Shown here one piece after another: positions 34,537 to 44,726 of a DNA stretch of 64,000 nucleotides (positions within the stretch are counted from its first letter, which is position 1; the number at the start of each line of letters is the position of its first letter). The position numbers and the translations under genes were made by a program. The notes below the pieces were generated by a model that worked only from the letters and a program-made list of their open reading frames with translations, had not been told where the DNA came from and did not search any database. The stretch spans positions 56,788 through 120,787 of the forward strand of contig NZ_BAOG01000068.1 in assembly GCF_000400365.1 (NCBI RefSeq). Direction: 5' to 3'. Origin of the DNA: Vibrio jasicida CAIM 1864 = LMG 25398. Lineage in GTDB: Bacteria; Pseudomonadota; Gammaproteobacteria; Enterobacterales; Vibrionaceae.

Positions 34537-35910
34537 TTATGCTTGTGCTGGAACGCTTTCAACTTGAGTTTGTTGCTCAGCTTCTTCTTTGTTGAAGCCT
34601 TCGTGTAGATGGTAGTAACGTTGGTAAATCACGCCACTGATGGTCATCATGATGGCAGGTAGACCAATCATCATAAATTCTAAGCCCATAATGGTGCTTG
34701 CTGATTGCTCTACGTTTGGTACGTAACCCACAACAGACAGACCAACACCCACAATGAAGCCACCTGCTGCGCCTGCGAACTTCACAAGCATGGTTTGTAC
34801 TGAGAAGATAACGCTCTCGCTACGACGACCTGTTTTGTGCTCACCGTAGTCCACAACGTCAGCCAGCATTACAGTTTGCAGCGCGTTCGCAATACCCACG
34901 CCAAACTTAATTGCTGCACCCGCCATACCAATCATTAGCGCGTTAGCTGGAGCGATAAAGCCCATCAACAGTAGAAGTACACAAGACAGAATTGGGAAGC
35001 CACACGCGATAGGCCATAGAAGCTTGCGTGGAAGGAATGCTGCAAGACGTGGGAATAAGAACACACCCGCGACTTCTGCCGCACCTGCGACCGCCATGTA
35101 AACTGGGAATAGCTCTGCGTTACCCAGTGCGTAAGAGAAGTAGTAAATCGCAAAGCCACCAACCAATAGGTTCGCAATTTGGAAAGACAGAACCGTGCCG
35201 ATTAGCGCTTTAAGCTGGTCGTTTTTACCGATGATAGTCAAAACGTCTTTGAAGCTGAATTTCTCTGCTGGTTTTGCGTTAGCTGGTGCCGCTTTCTCTT
35301 TTACGTTACGAGCAATTAAGAATGCGCTCATCACAAACAGAACCGCAATCAGCATCGCAACATTGAAGAAACCGTCGCCTTGGTTGCCGTTACCTAACTC
35401 GCCCACAATGTGCAGACCGTAAGTACCAGTAATGAACCATGCAAGGCTCGCGAACAAACGTGGCCATACCACAAGCTTTTCACGTTCTTGGCGAGAGCTT
35501 GATAGCGCAGGAATCATTGACCAGTATGGGATATCCATAATGGTGTACGTTAGGCCCCAAAGGATGTATGCCGCCGCTGCGTAGATGTAAAGCGTAGTAC
35601 CTTCAAACATGTGAGTACTGAAAAGGCCGACCAGCACTACTGCGTTTAAAAGCGTACCAATCATAATCCAAGGACGGAATTTACCGAATTTTGAGCGCGT
35701 GTTGTCAACAATCACTCCCATCATTGGGTCAGTGATGGCATCGATAACACGAGCGGCTAAGAAGATAGTACCAACGAAAGCAGCAGACAAGCCGGCTACG
35801 TCAGTGAAGTAGAACATTAAGAAGATGTAGATAGGTGCACAGGCAAAGTCTTTACCGAGTGCGCCAAGGCCGTAGGACAGCTTGGTTTGTAGCGTAATTT
35901 TATCAGACAT
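34537..35910 (-). CDS. GPH-family sugar:cation symporter (MelB-like)
   Basis: A 457-residue protein with twelve predicted helices of the glycoside-pentoside-hexuronide family. Family motifs are visible: KLSYGLGALGKDFACAPIY at the start, RVIDAITDPMMGVIVDNTRS (cation-site Asp residues of MelB helix II) and the YTIMDIPYWSMIP segment. It would import galactosides such as melibiose, raffinose-type sugars or lactose with Na+ or H+. It lies downstream of the alpha-galactosidase on the same strand but has its own 395-base upstream region with a GalR-type operator. AGGAAC before the ATG supports the start. Confidence 0.87.
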   Translation of the reverse strand: MSDKITLQTKLSYGLGALGKDFACAPIYIFLMFYFTDVAGLSAAFVGTIFLAARVIDAITDPMMGVIVDNTRSKFGKFRPWIMIGTLLNAVVLVGLFSTHMFEGTTLYIYAAAAYILWGLTYTIMDIPYWSMIPALSSSRQEREKLVVWPRLFASLAWFITGTYGLHIVGELGNGNQGDGFFNVAMLIAVLFVMSAFLIARNVKEKAAPANAKPAEKFSFKDVLTIIGKNDQLKALIGTVLSFQIANLLVGGFAIYYFSYALGNAELFPVYMAVAGAAEVAGVFLFPRLAAFLPRKLLWPIACGFPILSCVLLLLMGFIAPANALMIGMAGAAIKFGVGIANALQTVMLADVVDYGEHKTGRRSESVIFSVQTMLVKFAGAAGGFIVGVGLSVVGYVPNVEQSASTIMGLEFMMIGLPAIMMTISGVIYQRYYHLHEGFNKEEAEQQTQVESVPAQA

Positions 35911-36041
35911 AATAGTTCCTTAGTGTCGTACTGCTATTCATTCCCCTAACTAGAATTCATAACGTCGACGTCTTTTATTTATATTTCGATGCTAATGCTA
36001 CTCACACACAGAATGCCTTACTGTGATCAAAAACCGCTTTA

Positions 36042-36055
36042 TGGAAACGTTTACA
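36042..36055. promoter_or_regulatory. GalR-type operator before the GPH symporter gene
   Basis: TGGAAACGTTTACA fits the GalR/GalS consensus (GTGKAANCGNTTNCAC core) and is identical to the box before the alpha-galactosidase gene. It is 132 bases upstream of the symporter start. The remainder of the gap 35911-36305 holds only the terminator of the alpha-galactosidase gene. Confidence 0.75.
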
Positions 36056-36194
36056 GGCAAGTTTTCAAAATGAGACATCGAACAATATTTAGACCTATTA
36101 ATGCGAGGAGATCGTGTTATTTATGTCATTTTATCAACACTTTACGCTCATTAAGCATGAGAACGATTTCAAAACGGCCAATTAAAACCAACGC

Positions 36195-36226
36195 AAAAAG
36201 CCGTACAAACCTGATGTCTGTACGGC
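36195..36226 (-). terminator. Terminator of the alpha-galactosidase gene
   Basis: An 8-bp stem GCCGTACA / TGTACGGC with an 11-base loop is followed on the minus strand by TTTTT. Confidence 0.75.
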
Positions 36227-36305
36227 GATAGAAAACCAATGAGAAACGATGAAATCGTCTAAATAGCTATGATTCTAAATAGGCAAGGTTCTAAATCGGT
36301 AAGGC

Positions 36306-38423
36306 TTAGTGAATACGTTCGAACTTCACCAACATGGCACTTTCTGCATCGAGGATTGGCATGGTTAAGCCAACCTCTTCACACCATGCGCCAGATAACT
36401 CACAACCAGATTCAGTCCAAGGCGGTTGGTAATTCACGATGTCATCGTAGTTAGACGGTTTATCCAATACCGTCACTCGATATGTCGCTTGTGGATCCAA
36501 GCCCGGTACACGCAAATGCCCACTTAAAGAGTTCGTTGGCATCGCGAGCTGAGCAATCATCACCACGGCTTCCGATTGATCGTTTGAGACAACCGCATGA
36601 ATTTGATGTGCTTTATCGTCCGTTGGGATTCGCCAAGTTCTTCCGCTGTGTAGCAATGGGCGCAGCATCTTGTGCAGCTTGATGTAGCGCTCAAAGCCTT
36701 CTTTTTCCGCTTGTTCTTCTTTCACTGGGTCAAGCTCAATCCCCATATGACCGAACAGCGCTGTAAGCCCGCGGAACTCAATACTATGGCGGCGGCGCGT
36801 ACTATGACAGTGGCTAGCACCAATATGGCTGCCCATCACTTCTGGCGGGAAGAAGTAGCTCATACCGCGTTGAATGGTTTGACGCTCAAGTGCGTCGTTA
36901 TTGTCTGAAGTCCAGAAACGATGCGTGCGTTTCAGAACCTCAAAATCAATACGACCACCACCAGCTGCACAAGATTCAATCTCGACTTTCGGGTGCTTTT
37001 CACGAACTTTATCGACTAACTGATAGTAACGTTGGGTTTGATTGTGCGCCGCAGCCTGACCTAAATGCGCAGGCTGAACGACTTCGCGGTTCATATCCCA
37101 CTTGATGTAAGCAATGTTGTAAGTCGAGAGGAAGTGATCCAATCGCTCAAACAAGAAGTTAAACGCATCATCGTTTTGCAGGTTAATCACGTATTGGTTG
37201 CGACCGGTTGGCTGATCGTAACCGTTTACAGCCAGTAACCAATCAGGATGAGTACGGAACAATTCGGAATCTTTGTTGATCATCTCTGGCTCAAACCACA
37301 AGCCAAATTCCATGCCCAATTTATTTACGTTTTCCACAATCGGGTGTAGGCCATTTGGGTACTTAGCTTCACACAGAAACCAATCCCCTAACCCTGCTTT
37401 ATCACCGTTGCGTCCTTTGAACCAGCCATCATCAATGATAAAGCGTTCTACACCCATCTCTGCGGACTGAGTTGCCATCGACATGATGTATTCAGGATCG
37501 TGGTCAAAGTAAATGCCTTCCCACGTATTGAGGTGGATCGGGCGAGGTTTGTCCGTGAAATCACTCGGCAAAATCATTTCGCGTACATGAGAGTGGAAGT
37601 GATGGCTCATACCATTCAAACCACAATTACTGTGGCTCGCGTAAAGCCAAGGCGTCGTAATGCTCTCACCTTCTTTTAGCGCAACTTCACCAGGCAGGTA
37701 AATAACTTCAGCCTGCATGTAACGACGGCCATCAGCTTTCACATCTACACGTAATCTGTGGTTGCCACTCCATGCGAAATGGAAGCCCCACACATCGCCA
37801 TTCATTTCATCAAAGTGAGTCGTACCAGCAACAAGCGCAGGATAGTGCTCATGAGAAGTACGTCCACGACGGTTTTCTTGTTGGTAGCCGCCTTGCAGCA
37901 ATGGCTGGCGCACCGTTTGGAACTCATGAACCCAACGGCCGTAATAAGTCATCAATTCATTCGCACGAGCTGGCAAAGGCAACGTATTGGCAAGACGGTT
38001 CACATGATAAATACCCGCTTTTTTGTTGGTGAGCCTATGACGCGTTTTCACCACATCGTTGCTATCAAGCTTAAGCTCGGTTTGTAAACGAAGACCTGCG
38101 ATCGCATCTTCGCTCTCAATCACAATACTGTCTTGCTGTTGTTCAATATGGGAGATGACAAACACTGGAGCCCAATCTTGACCATCGCGATGCCCTTCCA
38201 CACCAGGGCTGCTGAAAACGCCACGACCAAGCTCTGGATGTAGAGTCATGGATACGTCGCTGTCCAAACGACCGTATGGCACGGGACGATGTAAAGCCAT
38301 GCGGAAACCACTAAGGTCACCACTTACTTTTTGTCCCCAATGCAGAATCTCTGCATATTCGCCCAACTCTACAATCAATTGAGTTTGCTGACCGGTTAGC
38401 TCAATCAGTGTTTTGTCCGTCAT
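36306..38423 (-). CDS. Alpha-galactosidase, GH36
   Basis: A 705-residue cytoplasmic GH36 enzyme: N-terminal beta-supersandwich, central TIM barrel, C-terminal beta domain. The nucleophile is Asp443 in YIKWDMNR and the acid/base is Asp510 in SDNNDALERQ. FIIDDGWFKGRNGD and CAAGGGRIDFEVL are further GH36 signatures. It releases galactose from alpha-1,6-galactosides such as melibiose and raffinose. Size and motifs match RafA/AgaA-type tetrameric enzymes. A GalR-type operator lies 80 bases upstream, linking it to the symporter and to the rightward porin/lacZ genes. Confidence 0.92.
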   Translation of the reverse strand: MTDKTLIELTGQQTQLIVELGEYAEILHWGQKVSGDLSGFRMALHRPVPYGRLDSDVSMTLHPELGRGVFSSPGVEGHRDGQDWAPVFVISHIEQQQDSIVIESEDAIAGLRLQTELKLDSNDVVKTRHRLTNKKAGIYHVNRLANTLPLPARANELMTYYGRWVHEFQTVRQPLLQGGYQQENRRGRTSHEHYPALVAGTTHFDEMNGDVWGFHFAWSGNHRLRVDVKADGRRYMQAEVIYLPGEVALKEGESITTPWLYASHSNCGLNGMSHHFHSHVREMILPSDFTDKPRPIHLNTWEGIYFDHDPEYIMSMATQSAEMGVERFIIDDGWFKGRNGDKAGLGDWFLCEAKYPNGLHPIVENVNKLGMEFGLWFEPEMINKDSELFRTHPDWLLAVNGYDQPTGRNQYVINLQNDDAFNFLFERLDHFLSTYNIAYIKWDMNREVVQPAHLGQAAAHNQTQRYYQLVDKVREKHPKVEIESCAAGGGRIDFEVLKRTHRFWTSDNNDALERQTIQRGMSYFFPPEVMGSHIGASHCHSTRRRHSIEFRGLTALFGHMGIELDPVKEEQAEKEGFERYIKLHKMLRPLLHSGRTWRIPTDDKAHQIHAVVSNDQSEAVVMIAQLAMPTNSLSGHLRVPGLDPQATYRVTVLDKPSNYDDIVNYQPPWTESGCELSGAWCEEVGLTMPILDAESAMLVKFERIH

Positions 38424-38502
38424 CTTGTCTTACCTTGAAACTGGAAATTACGCTGCATCATAATGAAAAAAACAAAAGAATCTGTGAGCCACACCAAAAT
38501 CA

Positions 38503-38516
38503 TGGAAACGTTTACA
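38503..38516. promoter_or_regulatory. GalR-type operator before the alpha-galactosidase gene
   Basis: TGGAAACGTTTACA, the same 14 bases as the symporter box, 80 bases before the alpha-galactosidase start. It lies at the left end of the 837-base divergent region 38424-39260. Apart from this box and the one at 39169, I see no gene or strong CRP site in that region; two ORFs there look like chance. Confidence 0.75.
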
Positions 38517-39168
38517 GTTAATTTTTCAAACTTGTGCCATCGCCCGCTACACCTTATTCCTTCTTATATTACGCAGCGATCAGCTCCAAAAAACTCAGAT
38601 TCTTTGGTTACTGAGTTCTTTAAAGCACTGCACGTAAATTCGAATACCAAACTGATTTATAAAGAATTTTTCGTTATTTAATTCATCACCTTACAACGAC
38701 AAAATCATAAATAAGGTTACAGACCGCTCAGTTGAACTCATCACCTCTTGAAGTGGTTAACCGACAACCGTATTCTTGAGGCTTCGAGATTCTTTATGAA
38801 GTGTCTCTCTTGGGTCCTAACTCAAAATCCCAGTTTGACGATACCGCAAATGCTCGTGTGCAGTGCGCCCGCGAACCACTTGTTGTATATGCTTCCTTGT
38901 CTCACATGCCCAGTTGATTTCAATTGGGCTCTCTTTCCTCTTCTTCCTAACAGCTCCCTCTCCTTAGATAAAAACCAATTTAAATCAGCATCTTAAATAA
39001 AATAAACTTCCATCTTCCAACTCAAACACCATCCAGCCCAAGTAAACGATTCCAATTCACACGGTCATAAATCAATCTAAAATCGCACTTAAAACCTCAA
39101 TTTAAGAGATCGCAATCACACAAAATAGTAATAAAGCCCTCATTACGACAAAAATGCCAACCCCATCA

Positions 39169-39182
39169 TGAAAACGTTTCCA
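39169..39182. promoter_or_regulatory. GalR-type operator before the porin gene
   Basis: TGAAAACGTTTCCA, a near-palindrome with the same core as the two leftward boxes, 79 bases upstream of the LamB-like porin start. It would control the rightward porin-malM-lacZ unit. Confidence 0.7.
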
Positions 39183-39260
39183 GAGTTTATTTACACTGCG
39201 CAGCGAGTTAGGACTCAAACCAATAAAAAATAAATCCATAAAATAGAATGGAGACACTTC

Positions 39261-40502
39261 ATGAAACAAAAGACGCTTGTAAGAGCGCTTGGGTTAACCC
39301 TCGCCCTAGCACCGCTTGCTGGTATGGCTGCAGTGGAGAACATCACTTACTTTGGCTACGCCAAGTGGGGCAACATTTACACCGATAACGATGAACACAA
39401 TGGTGGCAAAGGCGAACGCAACGATGTGATTCGTGCTGGTCAAGGTTACGGTAACTACCGTTTGGGTAACGAACTGAACTGGTGGGAAGCGGGCCTCAAA
39501 GCCGACGTTTGGCAACAAGGCGACGCGTACTTTGATACCACACTTTACCTTGGTAGCGGCGAAAGCTGGGGAGACGTTAGCTTGATCCAAATGTGGTCAG
39601 CAGGTCATGGGCTGTTTGAAGGCCAAGCGGATGCCACCGTTTGGGCGGGCGAACGTTTTTACCGCCGTCATGAAGTGCACATGATCGACATTAAATACTG
39701 GGACACATCAAGCACAGGTATCGGTATTGAAAACTGGGATCTTGGTTTTGCTAAAGGTCACATCGCATGGATGGCGCCAAACTCTAGCGCAGATGGCCGC
39801 AGCTTACACAACATCGACGCACGTTTAAGCGGCATTGAACTGAGCGACAGTGCAGATCTTACGGTCGGTTTGAACTATGTGTTCACGCAAAACTCTAGTT
39901 ATGACGAAAGTGACATCACCACTTCTGGCGCTATGCTTTCTGCACTTTACCGTCAAGCTTGGAACTATGGTTCAAACACATTCGCTTTCCAATACGGAAC
40001 AGATGCCCTTGCGGGCGGTTTGATGAGTGCTGAAGGTGGCTCAAACCGTAAATACAACACTGGTGTTGAGCACGATGGTTACAGCTGGCGTATTTTCAAC
40101 TCTGGCGATCTTAACGTGAATGAAGATTTCCAAGTGATGTACTCCATCGCTTACCAAGACAAAAACCTGGATAACAACGAAGGTGAGAAATGGTTCAGCG
40201 TAGGCGCTCGTCCTCAGTACAGCTGGACAGAATACATGGCAACTGCACTTGAAGTTGGCTACGAATCAGTAGAAGCACAAAACGGCGCTGGCACCAACGA
40301 TATGTACAAAGTAACGGTGGCGCAAATGTTCCAAGCAGGCAAAGGCGTTTGGGCTCGTCCATCACTACGCTTGTTCGCGACCTACTCAGATAAAACCGAT
40401 GAGTGGAACCGTGGCGGTGAAGTCTACGGCCATGCTCGCAGTACTGGTGGACAAAACATCGACGAAATCACCTTCGGCTTTAACGTCGAAACATGGTGGT
40501 AA
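39261..40502 (+). CDS. LamB-family sugar porin
   Basis: A 413-residue outer-membrane protein with a signal peptide (LGLTLALAPLAGMAA, cleaved near residue 23). The start of the mature protein (ENITYFGYAKWGNIYTDND) and the C-terminal ...EITFGFNVETWW are typical of LamB/ScrY 18-strand porins. Regular aromatic residues (WGDVSLIQMW, RFYRRHEVHMIDIKYW) fit the greasy slide. Its place in a galactoside cluster suggests uptake of oligosaccharides such as raffinose or melibiose rather than maltodextrins. GGAGA lies 9 bases before the ATG. Confidence 0.87.
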   Translation: MKQKTLVRALGLTLALAPLAGMAAVENITYFGYAKWGNIYTDNDEHNGGKGERNDVIRAGQGYGNYRLGNELNWWEAGLKADVWQQGDAYFDTTLYLGSGESWGDVSLIQMWSAGHGLFEGQADATVWAGERFYRRHEVHMIDIKYWDTSSTGIGIENWDLGFAKGHIAWMAPNSSADGRSLHNIDARLSGIELSDSADLTVGLNYVFTQNSSYDESDITTSGAMLSALYRQAWNYGSNTFAFQYGTDALAGGLMSAEGGSNRKYNTGVEHDGYSWRIFNSGDLNVNEDFQVMYSIAYQDKNLDNNEGEKWFSVGARPQYSWTEYMATALEVGYESVEAQNGAGTNDMYKVTVAQMFQAGKGVWARPSLRLFATYSDKTDEWNRGGEVYGHARSTGGQNIDEITFGFNVETWW

Positions 40503-40571
40503 TCCAAACCCGCTACTATTTATGAACCCAACGGGGTGAGTAATACGCTCACCCCACAAAGGACAACGCAG

Positions 40572-41447
40572 ATGAAACTAAAACCGCTAGCAACTCTATT
40601 CATGGCTCTGTCTCTTGGCGCGTGCAGTGGATTACCAGAGCAAACCTTCAATACCGATTTGAGCCAACCACAATGTTGCTCAACGTTAGATGCTTTGCCT
40701 CTGACTGCCCTATCGATTCCTTTCCACCAGCAGGTGGTTATGGATGCAAATCTGCCGAGCTTGAGCAGTGCGGTTTTACTTTCCTCAGATTCTGCTTCAT
40801 CCAAACTGCTCCCGGTGATGAGCTATCAAATCACTTCTGACACGCCATTCTCGCTACTTGTTCGCTCTTATGTTGATAACAATGCGTTATTTGCTGCGAA
40901 CGTTCTTATTTATGACGCGAAGTGGCAGCTTCTAACCGATTATTCGACGAAAGACTTTAACTACCACACAACGGGCATGCGCGGCTTAGAACGTGTTGAA
41001 CAATTGATCACGGTGAACCCACAACTTAATGGCGCGAAATACGTGGTCATCGCTTCAGATTCGACACTGCTTGGCACCGAATTGACTCGTAAGCATCCAG
41101 AAGAAGTTTATGCAGAAACACAAAACGTCATTGGCAGTAAACAGCTTCCGCTCACTGCTCAGTTCCAACCTTTTGGCGTTATTGATGTTACGGCGAGTGC
41201 CTCTGATAACAACGCGGTATTAACGCTTTTGGCGGAATTGGGCACACAAACCAACGACACCGCAAAAGCAGAGTTAACCCCTGCCGCATCGCCTGAAGCA
41301 CAAGATGAATGGACGTTGTACCAATCTCAAATTGATGCAGCGCTCAAAGACAATGATGTAAAACAAGCTGCGGCGATTGCCAACCAAGCAGCTGAGCAAG
41401 GCTTTACCCAAGCAAAAGATTATCTCGTGAAGCAATTAGCAAAATAA
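40572..41447 (+). CDS. MalM-like lipoprotein accompanying the porin
   Basis: About 291 residues from the ATG at 40572 (AAAGGA upstream); a GTG at 40536 would precede the lipobox wrongly. Signal peptide with lipobox MALSLGACSG gives a lipoprotein. The arrangement CCSTLDALPLTALSIPFHQQ resembles the N-terminal domain of MalM, the periplasmic protein encoded after LamB in maltose operons. The C-terminal third carries a short helical segment (QSQIDAALKDNDVKQAAAIA). The role of MalM is unsettled; here it probably assists the porin. Confidence 0.75.
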   Translation: MKLKPLATLFMALSLGACSGLPEQTFNTDLSQPQCCSTLDALPLTALSIPFHQQVVMDANLPSLSSAVLLSSDSASSKLLPVMSYQITSDTPFSLLVRSYVDNNALFAANVLIYDAKWQLLTDYSTKDFNYHTTGMRGLERVEQLITVNPQLNGAKYVVIASDSTLLGTELTRKHPEEVYAETQNVIGSKQLPLTAQFQPFGVIDVTASASDNNAVLTLLAELGTQTNDTAKAELTPAASPEAQDEWTLYQSQIDAALKDNDVKQAAAIANQAAEQGFTQAKDYLVKQLAK

Positions 41448-41474
41448 CGCTTCACAACAAGACCAAAGACACTC

Positions 41475-41501
41475 TCGCTACGGGCTCAAACTCCGTAGCG
41501 A
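41475..41501 (+). other. Intercistronic hairpin before lacZ
   Basis: A 9-bp perfect stem TCGCTACGG / CCGTAGCGA with a 9-base loop and no T-run, between the MalM-like gene and lacZ. It could stabilise the upstream mRNA or partly terminate. Confidence 0.55.
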
Positions 41502-41537
41502 AACAAGATTAGAAACAAAAAGTTAAGTAGGAAAACC

Positions 41538-44500
41538 ATGAAGGCATTTTCAGAAATTCTCCAAAGACGCGACTGGGAAAACCCGCAATCAGTGAACATT
41601 CACTGTCTTAAGGCTCACAGCCCTCTTTCCAGTTTCCGCGATATTGACCATGCCCGCGACGGTATTCAAGCCCAGCGTCAATCGCTGAACGGACAATGGA
41701 AATTCAAACTGTTTGATGCGCCAGAGCAAGTTGACGGCGAGTTCATCGAGTCACAATTCAATGACAAAGACTGGGATGAGATTACAGTCCCTTCAAACTG
41801 GCAAATGCAAGGTTACGACAAGCCTATCTACGCCAACGTGAAATACCCATTCGAAGTAAACCCGCCGTTTGTACCAAGTGATAACCCAACGGGTTGCTAC
41901 CGCACTACCGTGTCACTTTCAGCAGAAGATTTAGCCAATACGCAGCGCATTATCTTTGATGGCGTGAACTCGGCTTTCCACCTTTGGTGTAACGGCACTT
42001 GGGTTGGCTACAGTCAAGATAGCCGCCTACCTTCTGAATTCGACCTAACACCTTACCTTGTGGCAGGTGACAACAGCCTAGCCGTCATGGTGATTCGTTG
42101 GAGTGATGGCAGCTACCTAGAAGACCAAGATATGTGGTGGCTAAGTGGTATCTTCCGCGACGTAACTTTGCTGTCTAAACCACAACACTGCATTGAAGAT
42201 GTGTTCATCACACCGGATTTAGACGCGTGTTACCGCGATGGTTCACTGTCGGTTGTGACTTCGATTTCTGCGCCGGACACCTACCAAGTTCAAGTGCAGC
42301 TGTTTGATGGCGAACAAGCCGTGACAGAGCCAAGCATCGACCGTCCGCACAACCGTCGCATTGACGAACGTGGCACATGGGATGACGTGGTATTCCAAAC
42401 ATTGCACGTACGCGAGCCAAAGAAATGGACGGCGGAAACACCGAATCTTTACCGCTTAGTCGTTTCACTGTTGGATGAAAACGGCGCGCACTTAGAAAGC
42501 GAAGCGTACCCAGTGGGCTTCCGTAAAGTCGAAATCACCGATGGCCAATTGAAGCTAAACGGTAAGCCTTTGTTGATCCGCGGCGTGAACCGTCACGAAC
42601 ATCACCCAGAGCTTGGTCATGTGATGACGGAAGAAGACATGATCCGCGATATCTGCTTGATGAAACAATACAACTTCAACGCGGTACGCACGGCGCACTA
42701 CCCGAACCACCCTCGTTGGTACGAACTGTGTGACCAATACGGCTTATACGTGTGCGATGAAGCGAACATCGAAACTCATGGCATGCAGCCAATGAACCGC
42801 CTATCGAGCGATCCACAATGGGCGCACGCTTACATGAGCCGCTACACCCAAATGGTGATGCGCGATAAGAACCACCCTTCGATCATCATCTGGTCTTTAG
42901 GTAACGAATCCGGTCACGGCAGCAACCACAATGCCATGTACGCTTGGTCTAAAAACTACGACCCGTCTCGCCCAGTACAGTACGAAGGCGGCGGTTCAAA
43001 CACCACAGCAACCGACATCATTGCGCCAATGTACGCGCGCGTGAACACGGTCATTGAAGATGAAGCCGTGCCTAAATGGGCAATCAAGAAATGGGTGTCG
43101 TTACCAAACGAAACTCGTCCTTTGATTTTGTGTGAATACGCACACGCGATGGGCAACAGTCTGGGTAGCTTTAATGATTACTGGGATGCGTTCCGTGATT
43201 ACCCTCGCCTACAAGGCGGCTTTATTTGGGATTGGGTGGATCAAGGCTTGAGCCAATGGGATGAAAACGGCCAACACTTCTGGGCTTACGGCGGCGACTT
43301 TGGTGATGAAATCAATGACCGTCAGTTCTGCATCAATGGTTTGATCTTCCCAGATCGCACGGTTCATCCAACGTTGGAAGAAGCAAAATACTGCCAACGC
43401 ATGATCACTGTGTCACTGCAAGAACAAACCAAGGACGCTTGTACATTATTGGTAACGAACGAGAACTTGTTCCGCGCGACCGATAATGAGCAATTGAACT
43501 GGTCTCTGTTGGAAGATGGCAAAGTCATCCAAACGGGTTCGCTCACGCTTAATGTAGAAGCCGACAGCCAAGCAAGTATTGAGATTGCCCTTAACTTCAC
43601 GCCAAAAGCGGAAGCGCAATATCACTTAAATACCGACATTACACTGATTGCTGCAACGCCTTGGGCTGACGCAGAACACCTAGTCGCTTCTGAGCAAATG
43701 GTGCTACGCAATACAGCAGGCCTTGCTCTACCTACATTGGAAACGCAACCAGCGCCAATGCTAACGCAGCAAGACAACGCCATTTTGGTGTCTAGCTTGG
43801 ATGAAAAACATCAATGGCGTTGGGATAGCCAAACTGGCTTGATGACCGACTGGCGTGTCGATGGTGAAGCACAAATGCTCGCGGCACCACAAGATAACTT
43901 CTTCCGTGCGCCACTGGATAACGACATCGGTGTGAGCGAAATCGACAACGTCGATCCAAACGCTTGGATGTGTCGTTGGGACATGGCGGGTATTGGCCAG
44001 TGGGAGCGCCAATGTGTCGCTTGCCACGGTGAAACTCTGGCGCATGCGGTGAAGGTGACTTCGACGTTCGCTTACCACTTTAATGGTGAAGTACAAGCGA
44101 TCACGACTTGGACGCACACCCTGAGCAATAACGGTGAGATGGCATTATCTGTCGACGTGAAATTGGCTGATGATTTACCACCAATGCCACGCATCGGTTT
44201 GGAATTTGAACTGCCGTTGAATGAGCAAAATGCTCCGATCACATGGCAAGGCTTAGGTCCGTTTGAAAACTACCCTGACCGTTTGGCAGCGGCGCGCTTC
44301 GGCCAGCACACACAAACACTTGAGCAAATGCACACGCCATACATTTTCCCAACCGACAGCGGTCTGCGCTGTGGTACGCAATGGCTGAAGGTGAATGAGC
44401 TAGAGATCTCGGGTGACTTCCAGTTCAGTGTGAGTCAGTACGCTCAGCAACACTTAGCAGCCGCGAAACACACCAACGATTTGGTCGCAGAAGAGAAGAT

Positions 44501-44630
44501 TTACGTGCGCCTAGATCATAAACACATGGGCGTTGGCGGTGATGACTCTTGGAGCCCAAGTGTGCACAAGGAATTCCAGTTAACGGACAATCAATACACT
44601 TACAAAGTGACGTTTAAACCTGCTCAGTAA
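41538..44630 (+). CDS. lacZ: Beta-galactosidase, GH2 (LacZ-like)
   Basis: A 1030-residue enzyme, close to the 1023 of E. coli LacZ, with all five domains in order. The acid/base is Glu457 in GNESGHGSNH and the nucleophile is Glu533 in LCEYAHAMGNS. RGVNRHEHHPELGHVM and the C-terminal beta-sandwich (WQGLGPFENYPDR) are conserved. It hydrolyses lactose and related beta-galactosides to galactose plus aglycone. It is the third gene of the rightward unit after the porin and MalM-like genes, with 90 bases between, and has its own AGGAAA Shine-Dalgarno. No GalR box lies directly before it. Confidence 0.93.
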   Translation: MKAFSEILQRRDWENPQSVNIHCLKAHSPLSSFRDIDHARDGIQAQRQSLNGQWKFKLFDAPEQVDGEFIESQFNDKDWDEITVPSNWQMQGYDKPIYANVKYPFEVNPPFVPSDNPTGCYRTTVSLSAEDLANTQRIIFDGVNSAFHLWCNGTWVGYSQDSRLPSEFDLTPYLVAGDNSLAVMVIRWSDGSYLEDQDMWWLSGIFRDVTLLSKPQHCIEDVFITPDLDACYRDGSLSVVTSISAPDTYQVQVQLFDGEQAVTEPSIDRPHNRRIDERGTWDDVVFQTLHVREPKKWTAETPNLYRLVVSLLDENGAHLESEAYPVGFRKVEITDGQLKLNGKPLLIRGVNRHEHHPELGHVMTEEDMIRDICLMKQYNFNAVRTAHYPNHPRWYELCDQYGLYVCDEANIETHGMQPMNRLSSDPQWAHAYMSRYTQMVMRDKNHPSIIIWSLGNESGHGSNHNAMYAWSKNYDPSRPVQYEGGGSNTTATDIIAPMYARVNTVIEDEAVPKWAIKKWVSLPNETRPLILCEYAHAMGNSLGSFNDYWDAFRDYPRLQGGFIWDWVDQGLSQWDENGQHFWAYGGDFGDEINDRQFCINGLIFPDRTVHPTLEEAKYCQRMITVSLQEQTKDACTLLVTNENLFRATDNEQLNWSLLEDGKVIQTGSLTLNVEADSQASIEIALNFTPKAEAQYHLNTDITLIAATPWADAEHLVASEQMVLRNTAGLALPTLETQPAPMLTQQDNAILVSSLDEKHQWRWDSQTGLMTDWRVDGEAQMLAAPQDNFFRAPLDNDIGVSEIDNVDPNAWMCRWDMAGIGQWERQCVACHGETLAHAVKVTSTFAYHFNGEVQAITTWTHTLSNNGEMALSVDVKLADDLPPMPRIGLEFELPLNEQNAPITWQGLGPFENYPDRLAAARFGQHTQTLEQMHTPYIFPTDSGLRCGTQWLKVNELEISGDFQFSVSQYAQQHLAAAKHTNDLVAEEKIYVRLDHKHMGVGGDDSWSPSVHKEFQLTDNQYTYKVTFKPAQ

Positions 44631-44670
44631 TCGATTGAGACCCTAAACACAAAACACGTCAGTGTGGCTT

Positions 44671-44700
44671 AATCCCCAAGTTTCGGCTTGGGGATTTTTT
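44671..44700 (+). terminator. lacZ terminator
   Basis: A 10-bp stem AATCCCCAAG / CTTGGGGATT with TTTCGG loop and a T6 tail, 40 bases after the lacZ stop. Confidence 0.85.
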
Positions 44701-44726
44701 ATTTGAGCATAAGTTTTATGCCTGTT

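Noticed and set aside
38463..38996. Two short rightward ORFs in the divergent galactoside control region
   Set aside because: Composition is not coding-like, there are no ribosome sites, and one runs through the GalR box.
38424..39260. CRP site in the galactoside control region
   Set aside because: TGTGA and TCACA half-sites occur (near 38483 and 39116) but none is paired with proper 6-base spacing.
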